Assembly (NCBI GenBank): GCA_938003765.1
Contig: CALKYE010000087.1
Span: 12,187 to 76,186 of the forward strand
From: an uncultured Planctomycetia bacterium
GTDB lineage: Bacteria > Planctomycetota > UBA1135 > GCA-002686595
DNA length: 64,000 nucleotides
Direction of reading: 5' to 3'
Below the pieces are notes generated by a model. It saw only the letters and a list, made by a program, of their open reading frames with translations. It ran no database searches and was not told where the DNA came from. The position numbers and the translations under genes were made by a program. Below, piece by piece: positions 26,777 through 37,400 of this stretch. Positions within the stretch are counted from its first letter, which is position 1. Every line of letters begins with the position of its first letter.

Positions 26777-26930
26777 GTTGAAGAAGTCATTCGGCGCACT
26801 TCCGCGCCAAGCGCGCCGCTGCGGCGTCGGAGGCTCCGCGGCGGATCCACTCGGATTCGCCTGTGGTGCTCCTCCTTGCTGCGACGCACCTGGGTCGGAA
26901 TCGCCCTCGAAGCACTTCTTCAACGGACTC
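26777..26930 (+). repeat. Diverged intergenic repeat, copy 2 (terminal inverted repeats)
   Basis: Same orientation as the copy at 7477-7629. The ends here are a perfect 11-bp inverted repeat (GTTGAAGAAGT at 26777-26787 and ACTTCTTCAAC at 26914-26924). Further internal palindromes (GCGCGCC, CCGCGG) would fold the RNA or single strand extensively. The right end overlaps the stop codon of the FAD gene at 26920. Confidence 0.55.
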
Positions 26931-27900
26931 CCAGCGCGCGCGCCGCGGCCTGGCCGCTGAGGAACGCGCCTTCGATCCGTCCGCCGACGCAGCCGTCGCC
27001 CGCGAAGGCGAGCGCGCGCGAGCTTTCGAGCCACGCGAGCGGCGCGGCCGGTTCCTGCGGCGCCGGCAGGGCGTAGCGCCAGCGATGGGCGTCGAGGTGC
27101 GCGGGCGGAGGCACGGCGACGCCGCTCGCGAGTTCGAACTCCGCGATGAGCTCCGCCGCGACTTGCTCGCGCGGCGCTTCCAGTCGCGCGCGCGTCCAGT
27201 CCGCAGTCGCGTGCAACACCCAGCACTCGCCCGGCGGCCGACCCGGCTTGGAGTTGTTGCGTGCGACCCACGACAGTCCCGAGTCGTGGCAGAACGCGCC
27301 GTCGAACTCGAGCGGCAGTCGCTCGCGCAATCCGACGAGCACCGCCCAGCACGGACTGGCGTCGACGCGCTCGGCGCGCGGCGCGAGCTCGCTCTGGCCG
27401 CGGAACAGCTCCGCCGCTTGCGGAAGCGGCAGCGCGGCGACGAGTTGCTCGAACTCTCCCAGCGGATGGTCCTCGGCGTCTCGCAGGCGCCAGCGTCCTC
27501 CTTCGAAGCGCGCGCTCGCGACGCGGGTGTTGGAGCGCAGCTCCAGATCGCGCGCGAGTCGCAGGGGGAGCGCATTCATCGCGGGCGCGCCGACCCAGCG
27601 CTCGGTGGGCTCGCTGAGCTCCGCGATGGAGCGTCGCGCGAGCGACACGATGCGTCCGGTCCAGGGCGCGACCACGCCTTCCGAGCGCCACGCGCGCACG
27701 CGCTCGACGAAGCGCTCGTCGCGCGCGGTGAAGTACTGCGCGCCGTGGTCGAACTCGAACGGCGGCGCGCGCCGCACGGAGCTCCGTCCGCCCGGCCCGC
27801 GGCCCTTGTCGAACACGACGGGCGAAGCGCCCGCGCGCGCGAGCTCCTCGGCCGCCGCCAAACCCGCCATCCCCGCGCCGATCACGCCCACACGCTTCAT
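26920..27900 (-). CDS. Renalase-like FAD/NAD(P)-dependent oxidoreductase
   Basis: 326 aa, ATG 27900 preceded by AGGAG. N-terminal FAD fold 'VGVIGAGMAGLAAAEELARAG' with acidic end 'VVFDKGRGPGGRSS'; this last GGRxS segment and 'FDHGAQYFTARDERF' are the renalase-group signature. The C-terminal 'SRALAFAGDGCVGGRIEGAFLSG' matches the second FAD-contacting motif, followed by 'QAAARAL'. Bacterial renalases oxidise misprotonated dihydro-NAD(P) isomers. A broader NAD(P)/FAD amine-oxidase role is possible. It converges on nothing: the upstream neighbour is a GNAT gene on the same strand, 46 bp away. Confidence 0.82.
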   Translation of the reverse strand: MKRVGVIGAGMAGLAAAEELARAGASPVVFDKGRGPGGRSSVRRAPPFEFDHGAQYFTARDERFVERVRAWRSEGVVAPWTGRIVSLARRSIAELSEPTERWVGAPAMNALPLRLARDLELRSNTRVASARFEGGRWRLRDAEDHPLGEFEQLVAALPLPQAAELFRGQSELAPRAERVDASPCWAVLVGLRERLPLEFDGAFCHDSGLSWVARNNSKPGRPPGECWVLHATADWTRARLEAPREQVAAELIAEFELASGVAVPPPAHLDAHRWRYALPAPQEPAAPLAWLESSRALAFAGDGCVGGRIEGAFLSGQAAARALGVR

Positions 27901-27946
27901 CGAGTCTCCTTCGTGGGCGCAGTACGCAGCTCGCGCAGGGAGCGAT

Positions 27947-28750
27947 TCAACCCAGTGGCCCGCTCATGTGCTGGATCTCGAACACCGTCCGGGCGCCGGC
28001 GGCGAGCAGCGCGCGCGCCGCGGTCTCGTCGCGCTCGAGGACCACCTGCAGGTGCGGGCGGCCTTCGGGGACGAGCTCCAGCAGCCGCTCGATGACCACT
28101 CGCGCCGCGCGCGCGTCGCGCAGCCGAAAGGGGAAGCAGCCGGGGAAGTGCGGATCGAACGGCGCCAGCGCGACCGGGCGCCCGTCGAGCTCGAAGCTCA
28201 TGACTCGCGCGCCGTCGCGCGTGCGGTGGCGCGCCAACAGCCCGGGCGTGACCTCGAACTCGCGTTCGAGCTCGGCGTCGAACTCTGGTCCGCGCTCGCG
28301 CGCGACGACGCCCGGCGGCGACTCGGGCAGCTCGAGCGCACGTTCGATCAGCACGCGAAGCACCCAGGTGCGGTAGTCGGTCCGCATGCCGACCGAGCGG
28401 TACAGCTCGATCGCCGGCGCGTTGTCGACCTTGACGTTGAGTTGCCAGCTCGTGCAACCCGCGGCGGCCAGGCGCCGCGCCAGCTCGAGCACGATCGCGC
28501 GTCCCAGTCCTCTCCCGCGCGCGTCGGGCGCGACCACGACGTTGCGCACGTAGCCGCACGGGAGCAGCGCTTGCCCGTACCCGTAGCCGACGATCGCGCC
28601 GTCGGACTCGGCGAAGAACGTGTCGGGGCCCTGCGTCCGCAGCCAGACCTCGGCGCTGGGCAGCGGATCGTCGACGCCGAGCTCGGCGAACAGGCGCGCC
28701 CAGTCGTCGAAGCGCGCGAGGGTGGCGGGCAGGAACTGCGGCGGGGTCAC
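27947..28750 (-). CDS. GNAT-family N-acetyltransferase
   Basis: 267 aa from a GTG at 28750. The frame stays open further upstream, but that part lies inside the oppositely oriented peptidase gene and does not look coding. The acetyl-CoA motif A is 'VRNVVVAPDARGRGLGRAIVLELARRL'-like (key residues R/Q-x-x-G-x-G/A), followed by 'LNVKVDNAPAIELYRSVGMR', the motif-B region. A C-terminal part of about 110 residues ('GVVARERGPEFDAELEREFEV') has no recognised domain and may be a second, degenerate GNAT fold. Substrate is unknown. Confidence 0.8.
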   Translation of the reverse strand: MTPPQFLPATLARFDDWARLFAELGVDDPLPSAEVWLRTQGPDTFFAESDGAIVGYGYGQALLPCGYVRNVVVAPDARGRGLGRAIVLELARRLAAAGCTSWQLNVKVDNAPAIELYRSVGMRTDYRTWVLRVLIERALELPESPPGVVARERGPEFDAELEREFEVTPGLLARHRTRDGARVMSFELDGRPVALAPFDPHFPGCFPFRLRDARAARVVIERLLELVPEGRPHLQVVLERDETAARALLAAGARTVFEIQHMSGPLG

Positions 28751-28874
28751 GGACGCCGGAGCGTAGCAGCGCGTCGCATTTCCCCGCGAAAACAGGCGCG
28801 AGAGACCGGCCTCCTCGTGGAGGAGCTGCGGCGCGGCTTCGCGCTCTCCATCGCACCTCCTCCCCGCCCCGACC

Positions 28875-31800
28875 ATGAAGTTGACCACCCTGTCGTTGGC
28901 CGCCCTGTTCCTCACCTCCCGCGCGTCAGCGCAGGAGTTCGCCCAAGTCGTGGCTTCGCCCGCTGACGCTTCCACCGGCTGGCTGAGCGACGCTCCGCTG
29001 ACGCCTCAGACGGTTGCGCCGCTCCTCGACGACGAAGTCCCGTTGCCCATCGGGGCCCAGGTCGCGCCTGAGCGCGACGGCGATCGCCAGCTCGCGCCGG
29101 CCTCGGGCGATCCGTACTTCCTGGGCTTCGCAGCGGGCTCGCACTATCCGCCGCGCGACGAACGCATCGACCCGGACCTGCTCGCCCAGCTCGCCGCGCA
29201 GCCCGCCGACGGTCGACCCGCGGGCGTGAACTACGCCTTCGTGATGTTCTCGCGGCGGATGACCGACGAGCGCATCGAAGTGCTCGAAGAGCTGGGCGCG
29301 CGCGCGCTCGAGCGGCACCCGCACTACACGTTGAAGGTGGTGTTCGACGCGACGCGGCTCGAGGAGCTGGCCGCGCTCGACTTCGTGCGCTGGATCGGCG
29401 TCGCCCGGCCCTGGCAGAAGCTGCACCCCGCGCTCGCGCCCGCTCTGGCGGCGCTGCGCGACGGCGAGCTCGCCGAGGTCTACATCGACCTGTTCGACTC
29501 GGACCTGTGCGAACACTCCACGCAGCACCCGCTCGCTCCGGCCAGTTTCCGCGCAGGCGCGAGCGTGGTCGAAGCGCCGGGCCACGAGGCGCAGCGTTGG
29601 ATGTCCAACGGCTGGCAGCAGCACGCGCTCGAAGACCTGGGCGTCGAGGTGCTCGAGTACGTCGACTCGATCCGCGCCTTCCGCGCGCGCGTGGCGCCGG
29701 CGTCGATCGAGCAACTCGTGACGCTCGACTTCGTGCAGTTCCTCGAGCCCGTGGTCGCGGTCGAGCCGCACGCGCTCCACGATCAGTCGATGCCCATGGT
29801 CAACGCCGACATCATGCGCAACCAGTTCAACGGCGCGTGGAACCAGTACTGCGTGGTCGGCTATGCGGACTCCGGCTTCTACGGGCACCCCGACCTGCTG
29901 CACACGCTGGGACTGGGCTGGGACTTCTCCTCGGACGGCAATCCGTGGATCGACAACTGCGGCCACGGCACGCACGTGTTCGGGACCATGCTGGGCAGCG
30001 GCAACGTGACCGACGAGCACGCCGGCGTCGCGCCCGGACTCAGCACCTGGCACGGCGGCTACCACTTCAACGCGAAGATCTTCAGCACGTCCTGTCAGGG
30101 CAGCTTCTCGCTGTCGTCGGCGATGAACGTGCTGCACACGCCGTTCACCTTCAACGGCATCACCACGCCCAAGCCGCACGTCCAGAACCACTCGTGGGGT
30201 TCGCTCACGACGGGAGGCTGGTTCGGCACCGAGGCCGAGGCGCGCCTGCTCGACAACGAGGTGTTCGGCCACGGGCAGCTGCTGTGCTTCTCGGCGGGCA
30301 ACGACGGGCCGAACGCGGGCTCGCTGACGCTGCAGGCCTCCGCCAAGAACGTTCTCACGGTCGGCAGCGTGGTCGACGAGTTCACTGGTGTGATCCCGGC
30401 GGGCGAGATCTCGGGCTTCTCGAGCCGCGGGCCTGCCGCCGACGGCCGCTGGAAGCCCAACGTGTGCGCGGTGGGCGAGGACGTGATGTCGCTGCTCACC
30501 AACTCGAGCAGCTACACGCGCAAGAGCGGCACCTCGATGGCCTCCCCGCACGTGGCGGGCGTGGCGGCGCAGATCGTCGACGCCAAGACCACGCAGGTCG
30601 GCTACAAGGCCGACTTGCTCGCGGCGATGCTCATGGGCTCGGCCATCCAGCGCAACAACACCGTCATCAGCTGGGAAGGCGAGCCGCACCTGTCGAACTA
30701 CGGGACGGGCCGCGTCGACGCACGGCGCGCGATCCAGAACACGCCGCAGTGGAACATGCAGTCGTGGAACTTCAACCAGGGCGGCAGCGTGGCGTTCGCC
30801 GACTTCAGCGTGCCGGCGGGGACGACGCGCATGGTGGTGTGCATGCGCTACCACGAGACTGCGGCCTCCTCAGGCGCCTCGCGCGCGCTGGTGCACGACT
30901 TCGACCTGTACCTCGACGCGGCGCCGTTCACGGCCTCGAACACGGCCAGCGGCGACTTCTTCGCGCAAGCCTCGCAGCTCGACAACACCGAGATCCGCGT
31001 GTTCGACAACCCGACCAGCGGATCGTGGCGCTGGAAGAACTGGCCCGCGTCGGTCGGCGCCACCTGCGACGTGAGCGTGACCGTGGCGACCACCACCGGA
31101 GACATCACGCCCGCGGGCGCGCTGACCGTGCTCAGCAGCGATACGTGCCTCGCGCCCGGCGAGGTCGTGAGCATCGACGCTTACTACAGCGTGACGGGTG
31201 ACACTGCGTCGGCGGTCTGGCTCGACACCAGCTCGACGGGGGACTTGCTCGTCGCCGCCGACGCGTTCCTGTACGACAACCGGCAGGCGAACATGCTCGA
31301 CAACGACACCCTCGGGCGCGAGATCACCATCGGCAACGTGCCGCTCGGCGTGGCGCGGCGGGCGCGCTGGCAGACGCGCTGGTTCAGCGAAGGACTCAAG
31401 ACCTTCCAGATCGACGCGCGCTCCGAGAACGCCGTGCAGGCGACCAACGTCCAGACGTTCTACGTCGACGGCACGCCGCCCGCCGGCCCCACGATCGTGA
31501 GCTCGCCGACGCACGCACCCGGCGTGAACCAATGCGCGCTGGCCCTGACGATGCAGTGGAGCGCCGCCACCGACGGCGTGTCGGGACTGGCCGGCTACGT
31601 GGCGTTGCTCGACGGCGCGCCCGGCACGGAGCCGACGAGCACGACTCCGGGAGCGCTCGTTCTCGCCAGCAGCGCCACGAGCTGGAACACGACGCTCGCG
31701 CAGGACTTGAACGACCGCTGGTTCCACATCCGCGCCTACGACAACTGCGGCAACCTCGGGCAGACGCGCCACTACGGCCCGATCCGCGCGACCGGTTCGT

Positions 31801-32213
31801 ACGTCAACAACTACTGCACGGCCAAGCCCAACTCGCTCGGTTGCGTCCCGTCGATCAACGCGAGCGGCTCGACGAACCTGCTCAACGGTTCGATGACGGT
31901 CACGTGCGCGAGCGTGCTCAACCAGAAGAACGGCCTGCTGTTCTGGGGCCGCGCGAGCCAGGCCACGCCGTTCCAGGGCGGCTGGCTGTGCGTCGCTTCG
32001 CCGACGATCCGCACGCCCGTCAAGTCCAGCGGCGGCTCGGCGACCGGCAACAACTGCACGGGTTCGTTCTCGCACACCTTCACCCCGGCCTACTACCAGT
32101 CGCAGGGGTTGAGCGCGGGCGAAGTCGTGCACTGCCAGTACTGGATGCGCGACCCGGGCAGCTCGAGCCAGACCGGGCTGTCGGCTGCGGTGCGCTTCGC
32201 ACTGTGCCAGTAG
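28875..32213 (+). CDS. Secreted subtilisin-like (S8) peptidase with shared C-terminal domain
   Basis: 1112 aa. Signal peptide 1-20 ('LAALFLTSRASAQ'). A long N-terminal region (about 60-310) holds two inhibitor-I9-like or propeptide segments ('FVMFSRRMTDERIEVLEELGA' and 'LEDLGVEVLEYVDSIRAFRAR'). The catalytic domain has Asp332 ('GYADSGF'), His364 ('GHGTHVFG'), oxyanion Asn476 ('FSAGNDGP') and Ser554 ('SGTSMASPHVAG'); all are intact. Next come a beta-sandwich domain ('VHDFDLYLD'), then further Ig-like domains with 'GVSGLAGYVALLDGAPG'. The last 133 residues (31812-32210) are a divergent copy of the C-terminal domain seen in three neighbours. It is likely cell-surface or extracellular and involved in protein degradation. 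Confidence 0.93.
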   Translation: MKLTTLSLAALFLTSRASAQEFAQVVASPADASTGWLSDAPLTPQTVAPLLDDEVPLPIGAQVAPERDGDRQLAPASGDPYFLGFAAGSHYPPRDERIDPDLLAQLAAQPADGRPAGVNYAFVMFSRRMTDERIEVLEELGARALERHPHYTLKVVFDATRLEELAALDFVRWIGVARPWQKLHPALAPALAALRDGELAEVYIDLFDSDLCEHSTQHPLAPASFRAGASVVEAPGHEAQRWMSNGWQQHALEDLGVEVLEYVDSIRAFRARVAPASIEQLVTLDFVQFLEPVVAVEPHALHDQSMPMVNADIMRNQFNGAWNQYCVVGYADSGFYGHPDLLHTLGLGWDFSSDGNPWIDNCGHGTHVFGTMLGSGNVTDEHAGVAPGLSTWHGGYHFNAKIFSTSCQGSFSLSSAMNVLHTPFTFNGITTPKPHVQNHSWGSLTTGGWFGTEAEARLLDNEVFGHGQLLCFSAGNDGPNAGSLTLQASAKNVLTVGSVVDEFTGVIPAGEISGFSSRGPAADGRWKPNVCAVGEDVMSLLTNSSSYTRKSGTSMASPHVAGVAAQIVDAKTTQVGYKADLLAAMLMGSAIQRNNTVISWEGEPHLSNYGTGRVDARRAIQNTPQWNMQSWNFNQGGSVAFADFSVPAGTTRMVVCMRYHETAASSGASRALVHDFDLYLDAAPFTASNTASGDFFAQASQLDNTEIRVFDNPTSGSWRWKNWPASVGATCDVSVTVATTTGDITPAGALTVLSSDTCLAPGEVVSIDAYYSVTGDTASAVWLDTSSTGDLLVAADAFLYDNRQANMLDNDTLGREITIGNVPLGVARRARWQTRWFSEGLKTFQIDARSENAVQATNVQTFYVDGTPPAGPTIVSSPTHAPGVNQCALALTMQWSAATDGVSGLAGYVALLDGAPGTEPTSTTPGALVLASSATSWNTTLAQDLNDRWFHIRAYDNCGNLGQTRHYGPIRATGSYVNNYCTAKPNSLGCVPSINASGSTNLLNGSMTVTCASVLNQKNGLLFWGRASQATPFQGGWLCVASPTIRTPVKSSGGSATGNNCTGSFSHTFTPAYYQSQGLSAGEVVHCQYWMRDPGSSSQTGLSAAVRFALCQ
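31812..32210 (+). other. Shared C-terminal domain, copy B (133 residues, divergent)
   Basis: Starts 'YCTAKPNSLGC', keeps 'GLLFWG', 'WLCVASPT', 'SSGG' and 'YWMRDPG', and ends 'RFALCQ'. It retains the four aligned Cys and adds three more. Confidence 0.75.
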
Positions 32214-32244
32214 GCGCGCTTCGCAAGCGCTGCGAGATCCCGTC

Positions 32245-32275
32245 GGCCGCGTCAGCGTCGCTCGCTGGCGCGGCC
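32245..32275. terminator. Terminator hairpin between convergent genes
   Basis: Thirteen base pairs (one G-U) between 32245-32257 and 32263-32275 around a 5-nt loop, 31 bp after the peptidase stop. Confidence 0.75.
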
Positions 32276-32283
32276 GCGCTCGT

Positions 32284-33846
32284 TCAACGTGCGACGAGTC
32301 GGGAGATCGGCGCCGACGGACTCTCGAGGCGCAGCGCGGCGCCGAGGATGCGCTGCTCGACCTGCGGATTGAAGATGAAGCTGCGCTCGAGGAACACCGC
32401 GCGGCCCCCGCGCACCTGCCGCGCGATCTCGTCGGGGATCTCGTCCGCCGTGCGCGCGTAGGCTTCGACGGAACCGCTCGCGAGCAGGCCCGCAGCGCGG
32501 TGGTCGAACGGACCTGTGGGGCGCGCCACTTCGCGGGGCACGCGCACGCGCGAGAGCACCTTCGATGCGAACTCGACGTCGCGCGACGCGGCGAGGAACT
32601 CGCGCTTGGAGCCCGCGCGCTCCAGCGCCGCGAGGTACACCGGCTCGAGCCCGCTGATGATCAGCGCGTCGACTGGCGTGACCTGCTTGAGCTGGTCGGA
32701 GGTGCGCCGTCGCTGGGCCGGGATCTCGACGGGATCGGGGACGGCGAAGATCGCGATCGACAGCGCCAACGCCGCGAGCTCTCGCCGCGCGCGCCAGCGC
32801 TCCGGGACCAGCGCCGCGAGTCCGATCCCGCCGATCGCCGCGGCTGCTCCGAGCAACCACAGGTGGAAGCGCAGGTCGGCGTAGAAGTACACGCAGTGCA
32901 GCGCGCTGATCGGCAACGCCGTGACCGCAGCGAATACGATGAACGGCGTCGCACGCGCGCGCACTCGCCAGAGGCACGCGAGCACTCCGACGGCGCCGAG
33001 CCACAGCGCGGGCGGGCCCCACTGCGTCGTGAGGTCGCCCAGGTTCATCGCGATGTTGTCCGTCGAGAGCAGCAGGTCCGGGTAGTCGTAGGGGACGGCG
33101 CACCAGAACTGATAGCCCGTGCGCTGCCAGTCGCCGAAGGTGGAGTGGTTGTAGAGGGCGTTCGCGGCGAGCACGGCGACGAGCGGCGCGAGCAGGCACG
33201 CGGCGCGCAGGATGCGACGGCCCGGGCGTACGAGGATCAGCCACGCGAACGGCGCGAGCAGGGAGAGGTAGACGCTGCGCAGCGCGAAGCTGACCGCGAT
33301 CAGAGCGCCCGCGCCGAGCGCGCCGAGCGCCGAGGGTTCGCTCTCGCGCTGGCGCAGGAACACGAGCGCCGCGGCGAGCGCGAGGACCATCGCTGGCGCG
33401 TCGGTCATGATCAGGCGCGACACGTACGGGAACAGCGGCGTCGAGAGCAGCGCGATCACCGCGGCCGCGGCGCCGAGCGGGCCGCTCACGCGCTCGCCGA
33501 TGCGCAGCAGCAGCACGAGACCGCCGAGCGAGATCGCGAGCACGATCCACACACCCGCGCCGACCTCTTCGGAGTCGATCCAGTACGCCGGCGCGAGCAG
33601 CGCGGAGAACCACGGCGTCGAGTGCGGCGGCGTGCTGACGCCGTCGAGCTCGAGGTCGTAGCGCCCGAGAGTCGCCAGACGCTGGGCGCACAGCGCGTAC
33701 TCGACCTCGTCGGGAGTCACGCGCAGGTCGCCGGCCGCCCGCGCGTCGCGGTGGAGCACGCGCACTCCCAGGAGCAGCGTGAGCGCGAGCACGAGCGCGC
33801 TGAGCCAGCGCTCCGCTCGCCCGCGTGTCTGCGGGTCGGTGGACAT
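32284..33846 (-). CDS. Polytopic GT-C/GT39-like membrane glycosyltransferase
   Basis: 520 aa. TM1 lies at about 14-28. The first loop carries 'TPDEVEYALCAQRLATLGRYDL', where the acidic 'DE' pair and following pattern match ArnT/PMT-like GT-C enzymes. At least nine more hydrophobic segments follow, including 'TDAPAMVLALAAALVF' and 'WGPPALWLGAVGVLA'. A soluble tail of about 130 residues contains 'ERSFIFNPQVEQRIL'. It would take a lipid-linked sugar on the outer face of the membrane. No genes of the same operon adjoin it; its start faces the sigma-fusion gene 574 bp away. Confidence 0.75.
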   Translation of the reverse strand: MSTDPQTRGRAERWLSALVLALTLLLGVRVLHRDARAAGDLRVTPDEVEYALCAQRLATLGRYDLELDGVSTPPHSTPWFSALLAPAYWIDSEEVGAGVWIVLAISLGGLVLLLRIGERVSGPLGAAAAVIALLSTPLFPYVSRLIMTDAPAMVLALAAALVFLRQRESEPSALGALGAGALIAVSFALRSVYLSLLAPFAWLILVRPGRRILRAACLLAPLVAVLAANALYNHSTFGDWQRTGYQFWCAVPYDYPDLLLSTDNIAMNLGDLTTQWGPPALWLGAVGVLACLWRVRARATPFIVFAAVTALPISALHCVYFYADLRFHLWLLGAAAAIGGIGLAALVPERWRARRELAALALSIAIFAVPDPVEIPAQRRRTSDQLKQVTPVDALIISGLEPVYLAALERAGSKREFLAASRDVEFASKVLSRVRVPREVARPTGPFDHRAAGLLASGSVEAYARTADEIPDEIARQVRGGRAVFLERSFIFNPQVEQRILGAALRLESPSAPISRLVAR

Positions 33847-34420
33847 CGCGGCCGAGTCTACGGCGAACGCTCTGAGCGAGGCGGCGTTTCGACGCGTCGA
33901 CCGGAGCTGTTCGACGCGCGACGGCGCTCGATTCGACCGCGCGCGACGGTGCGATAGCCGAGCTGGGGAGCAGGAGGCGCCAGCTCGTCGCGTGCGACGT
34001 TCCGATAGCGCGTGACACGTGCGACGTGGAGCCGAACGAGTGGCCCAGGCGCGCTCCAGTGGCCCTCGGAGACGTGGCGCAACTCGTGGGCTCTCACCTC
34101 GCGGAGTCCGTCGCGACTCGGGAACTCAACGGCCCCCGATCGCGGCGCGGGCTCGCCGCGGATGTCGCCGGCGGAGTCTTGTCGGCGTGATGATCTGCGT
34201 GCGCGTCGCGCGGGGCGACGAAGTCTCTCCTCATGACGGGGCGCGACTTTCGGACGAGGGCGTCCCCAGATTCCGAGCGTGCTTCGATTCTGCTCGCACC
34301 CGGCGCCAGCCTGTCGCGCTCGTCAGCGCCGCGTCACTTGCGGTGACCGTGACCGCCCGGACGCGACGAAATTGCGCCAGAATCTGCGTTGCTCCCGCGC
34401 GCGTCGCGACGAGGAGCGGC
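33847..34420. other. 574-bp divergent intergenic region
   Basis: It lies between the starts of two divergent genes. The sigma-fusion reading frame is open back to 34019, but that extension is Arg-rich, lacks a start with a ribosome-binding site and is not counted. The region should hold both promoters; it contains an AT-richer patch near 34365-34380 (GACGAAATTGCG). No other structure is recognised. Confidence 0.4.
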
Positions 34421-37400
34421 ATGCAACACCCTGAACTGCGCGAGCTGTTCGAACGCTACGTCGAGCACGGCGACACCGCGGCGCTCGGCCTTGCCTTCGA
34501 CCGCAGCGCGCCGGACCTGATGCGCGTAGCGCGTCACTTGGCCGCGAGTCGTCACGACGCCGACGACTTGGTGCAGGCGACGTACTTGACGGCGATCGAG
34601 AAGCTCCACGCGCTCGAACGCGGTCGCGATCCGCTGCCGTGGCTCGTCGGAATCCTCGTGCTGCACGCGCGGAACCAGCGCCGGCGGCGCGGGCGTCGCG
34701 TCGAGTTGCCCGAGCTGGCGTCGAACGAGCGGCCCGACCTCGCGGCGGAGCGCTCCGAACTCGCGCAGCTCATCGACCAGGCCCTCGCCGAGCTGCCCGA
34801 GCGCTACGCAGCCGTCGTGGGGCCGTACCTCGCGGGAGAGCGCAGCTCGCAACAACTCGGGCTCGCGACGGGCCGCGCGCCCGGAACGGTGCGCATGCAG
34901 ATCCATCGCGGGCTAGGGCTGCTGCGGCGTGCGCTCGGCGGCGGACACGGATTCGGCGCGTGGGGCGTCGGGTTCGAGCTCGCGGCGTTGCGCCATCGAG
35001 TGCTCGAAGCGGCTGCGAAGCCGCGTGGCGCGCGCGTCGCTCCACCGCGCGGAACACACCTCACTCGAGCGCTGGCGCTCGGCGCGGCGGCGTTGCTGGC
35101 TGGCGTGGGGGTTTGGTGGTGGCCGGGCGTCTCGCCGGCTGCATCGCTGACTTCCGCGCGACCGCACGCGCACTCGAGCTCCGCGCGGACCACCGAAGCT
35201 GCGGAGAGTCTCGAACTCGCGGCCGATCCCGGAGCGAGTCTTCGCAGCGAGGTGTCGCGCGCGGCGGGCACGATCGACGCGGAAGCGCCGCGCGGCATCC
35301 GGGGAGTCCTCGTTTTCCACGACGGCCGCGCGTTCGCCGGCGCAGAAGTGCGCTTGGTCGCGCTGCCGAGCTCGCTGTTCACGTTCGACTCCGCCGCGCC
35401 TCCGCCGTCGGCGCCCGAGCTCGAGCGTTCGCGCACCCGCACGGACTCCGCAGGGCGATTCGTGCTGCCGGGTGGACGCCGTGGAGAGCACCTGCTGCTC
35501 GCGATCGACTGCGGCGGTCCGCACGGCGCGCTGCGCCTCGTCGACAGCTCGCCGGCCGCGGATGGCGAGCTCGATCTGGGCGAGCTCCGCCTCGACGCCA
35601 GCGTCCGACTGCGAGGCCGCGTCGTGGATGAACTCGGCGCCCCGCTCGTTGGCGCGCGCGTGCGCCGACTCGCGAACCTCGCGCAGTTCACGGTCGGGTG
35701 GACCGCCGACGGCTTCGCGAACGAGCTCGCGGGGCGCGTCGCGATCGCGGCGATTCCCGCGTGGATTCGCGCCTGGTTCGAGGTCTTTCCGACGCAGACG
35801 ACGGCCAGCGCCGCGGACGGGTCGTTCGAGCTCGAAGTCGACGCCGGAGCGAGCGCGGTCTTGATCGACAAGCGTGGGTGCGAGCCGCTGCGCGTCGCGA
35901 TCAAGGGTTCCGGCGCCGAGCGCGAGCTGGGTGACCAGGTGCTCGCTCGTGCGCGCACGATCGAAGGTCGAGTCGTTCTCGCGGGCGACGAGCCGGTCGC
36001 GAACGCCGAGGTCCTCGTCGGCGCGCGCGCGGCCCCCAAGGCGCCCGTGAACCTGACCCGAGCTTCGCTGACGGATGCGCGCGGCGCGTTCGAGTGCGTC
36101 GGTGTTCCGCGCGAAGGTCGCATCGTCGTGGCGGCGCGACGCAACGCGTCGTGCGCCTGGACGACAGGGGAGTTTGCCCCCGAGGGAGAGATCGTGCTGC
36201 AGCTCGCAACTGCCGCGCTGGACGTGACCGCACGCGATGAAGCGGGCGCCGCGGTGAACGACGTCGAGTTCGACCTGCGCCCGCTGGCCGTCGCGGGCAT
36301 GCGTCCGAACGCGCTGCTCGACCGCGAAGCGTTCACGCGGCGCGGTTCGGGTGTCGTGCGCTTCGAGTCGCTCGCGCCCGGCGCGTACCTCGTCACTGCG
36401 CGCAAGCGCGGATTTGCGCCCGTCAGCGCTGAAGTCGCGCTGGGGGACGAGTCAAAGGAGCTCGAGCTCGTGCTCGCGAGCGCGCAGATGTGCGCCGTCG
36501 TCGTCGTCGATGCGTCCACGCGCGCTCCGGTCGCGGACGCGAAGGTCGTGCTGTCGGATCGGAGCAGCACGTGGCGTTCGCGGGCGACGACGGACGCCGC
36601 GGGCCGCGCGGAGCTGACGCAACCTGCGCGCGCCGACGGGACGCGCTGTCAGCTCGAAGTGGCGCACGCGCAGTTCGCGACGACGTTCGCGAGCGTCGCA
36701 GCGGCGGCGGACGAACCGCAGGTGATCGAGCTGGGGCCCGGCGCGAGCCTGCGAGTGCAGGTGCTCGAGCGCGGCCGGCCGTCGACGCGCCGCTGGACGG
36801 TGCAATTGGGCGCGGGAAGCGCCGAGCTGACTCGCCTGTGGGCTTCGACCCTCGCTGCGGGCGTGGCCGAGCTCGATTCGATTCCGCCGGGGAGGTGGAC
36901 CTGGGAGCTGCGGGAAGCCTGGATCACGCGCGATGCGACCGAGCTTCTGAGCGAGAAGTTCGACGAAGCGCCGCCCGTGCGCGAAGGGAAGATCACCCTG
37001 GGCGCCGGCGAGGTCAGCGAGCTCACGTTGGAGCTCGAGCCCGCTCCCACGTCGCCGGACGGCGAGCTGGCGCGTCTGCACGGTCGGTTCGCGATCGAGG
37101 TGAGTTCACGCGAGCATCTGGTGCTGACGCTGGACGGAATTGGCTCGCTCGCGCGCAGCCACCACGACGCGCGGCTCGATACCGACGGCGAGTTCGACTT
37201 CGGCTGGATCCCCGCCGGTCGCTACGGCGCGGAGCTGCGCTTCGAGCGTGCGCGCGAGGAGGAGCTGTACTCCGAGCCCTGGCGCGAGAGCGTGGAGCTC
37301 GCGGCGGGCGAAGTGCGCCGCCTCGACGTCGCGCTCGCGCGCAAGCGACTGGAGCTGCGCGTCACCGATGCGAACGGAAAGCCCGTGGCGGGCGCGCACT

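Noticed and set aside
26777..26924. Possible integron attC site
   Set aside because: The inverted ends run GTT...AAC outward, opposite to the RYYYAAC...GTTRRRY order of attC sites, and no integrase or cassette array is present.
34019..34420. Longer start for the sigma-fusion protein
   Set aside because: The upstream extension is Arg-rich and unlike sigma factors; ATG 34421 has a good ribosome-binding site and starts at the normal sigma boundary.
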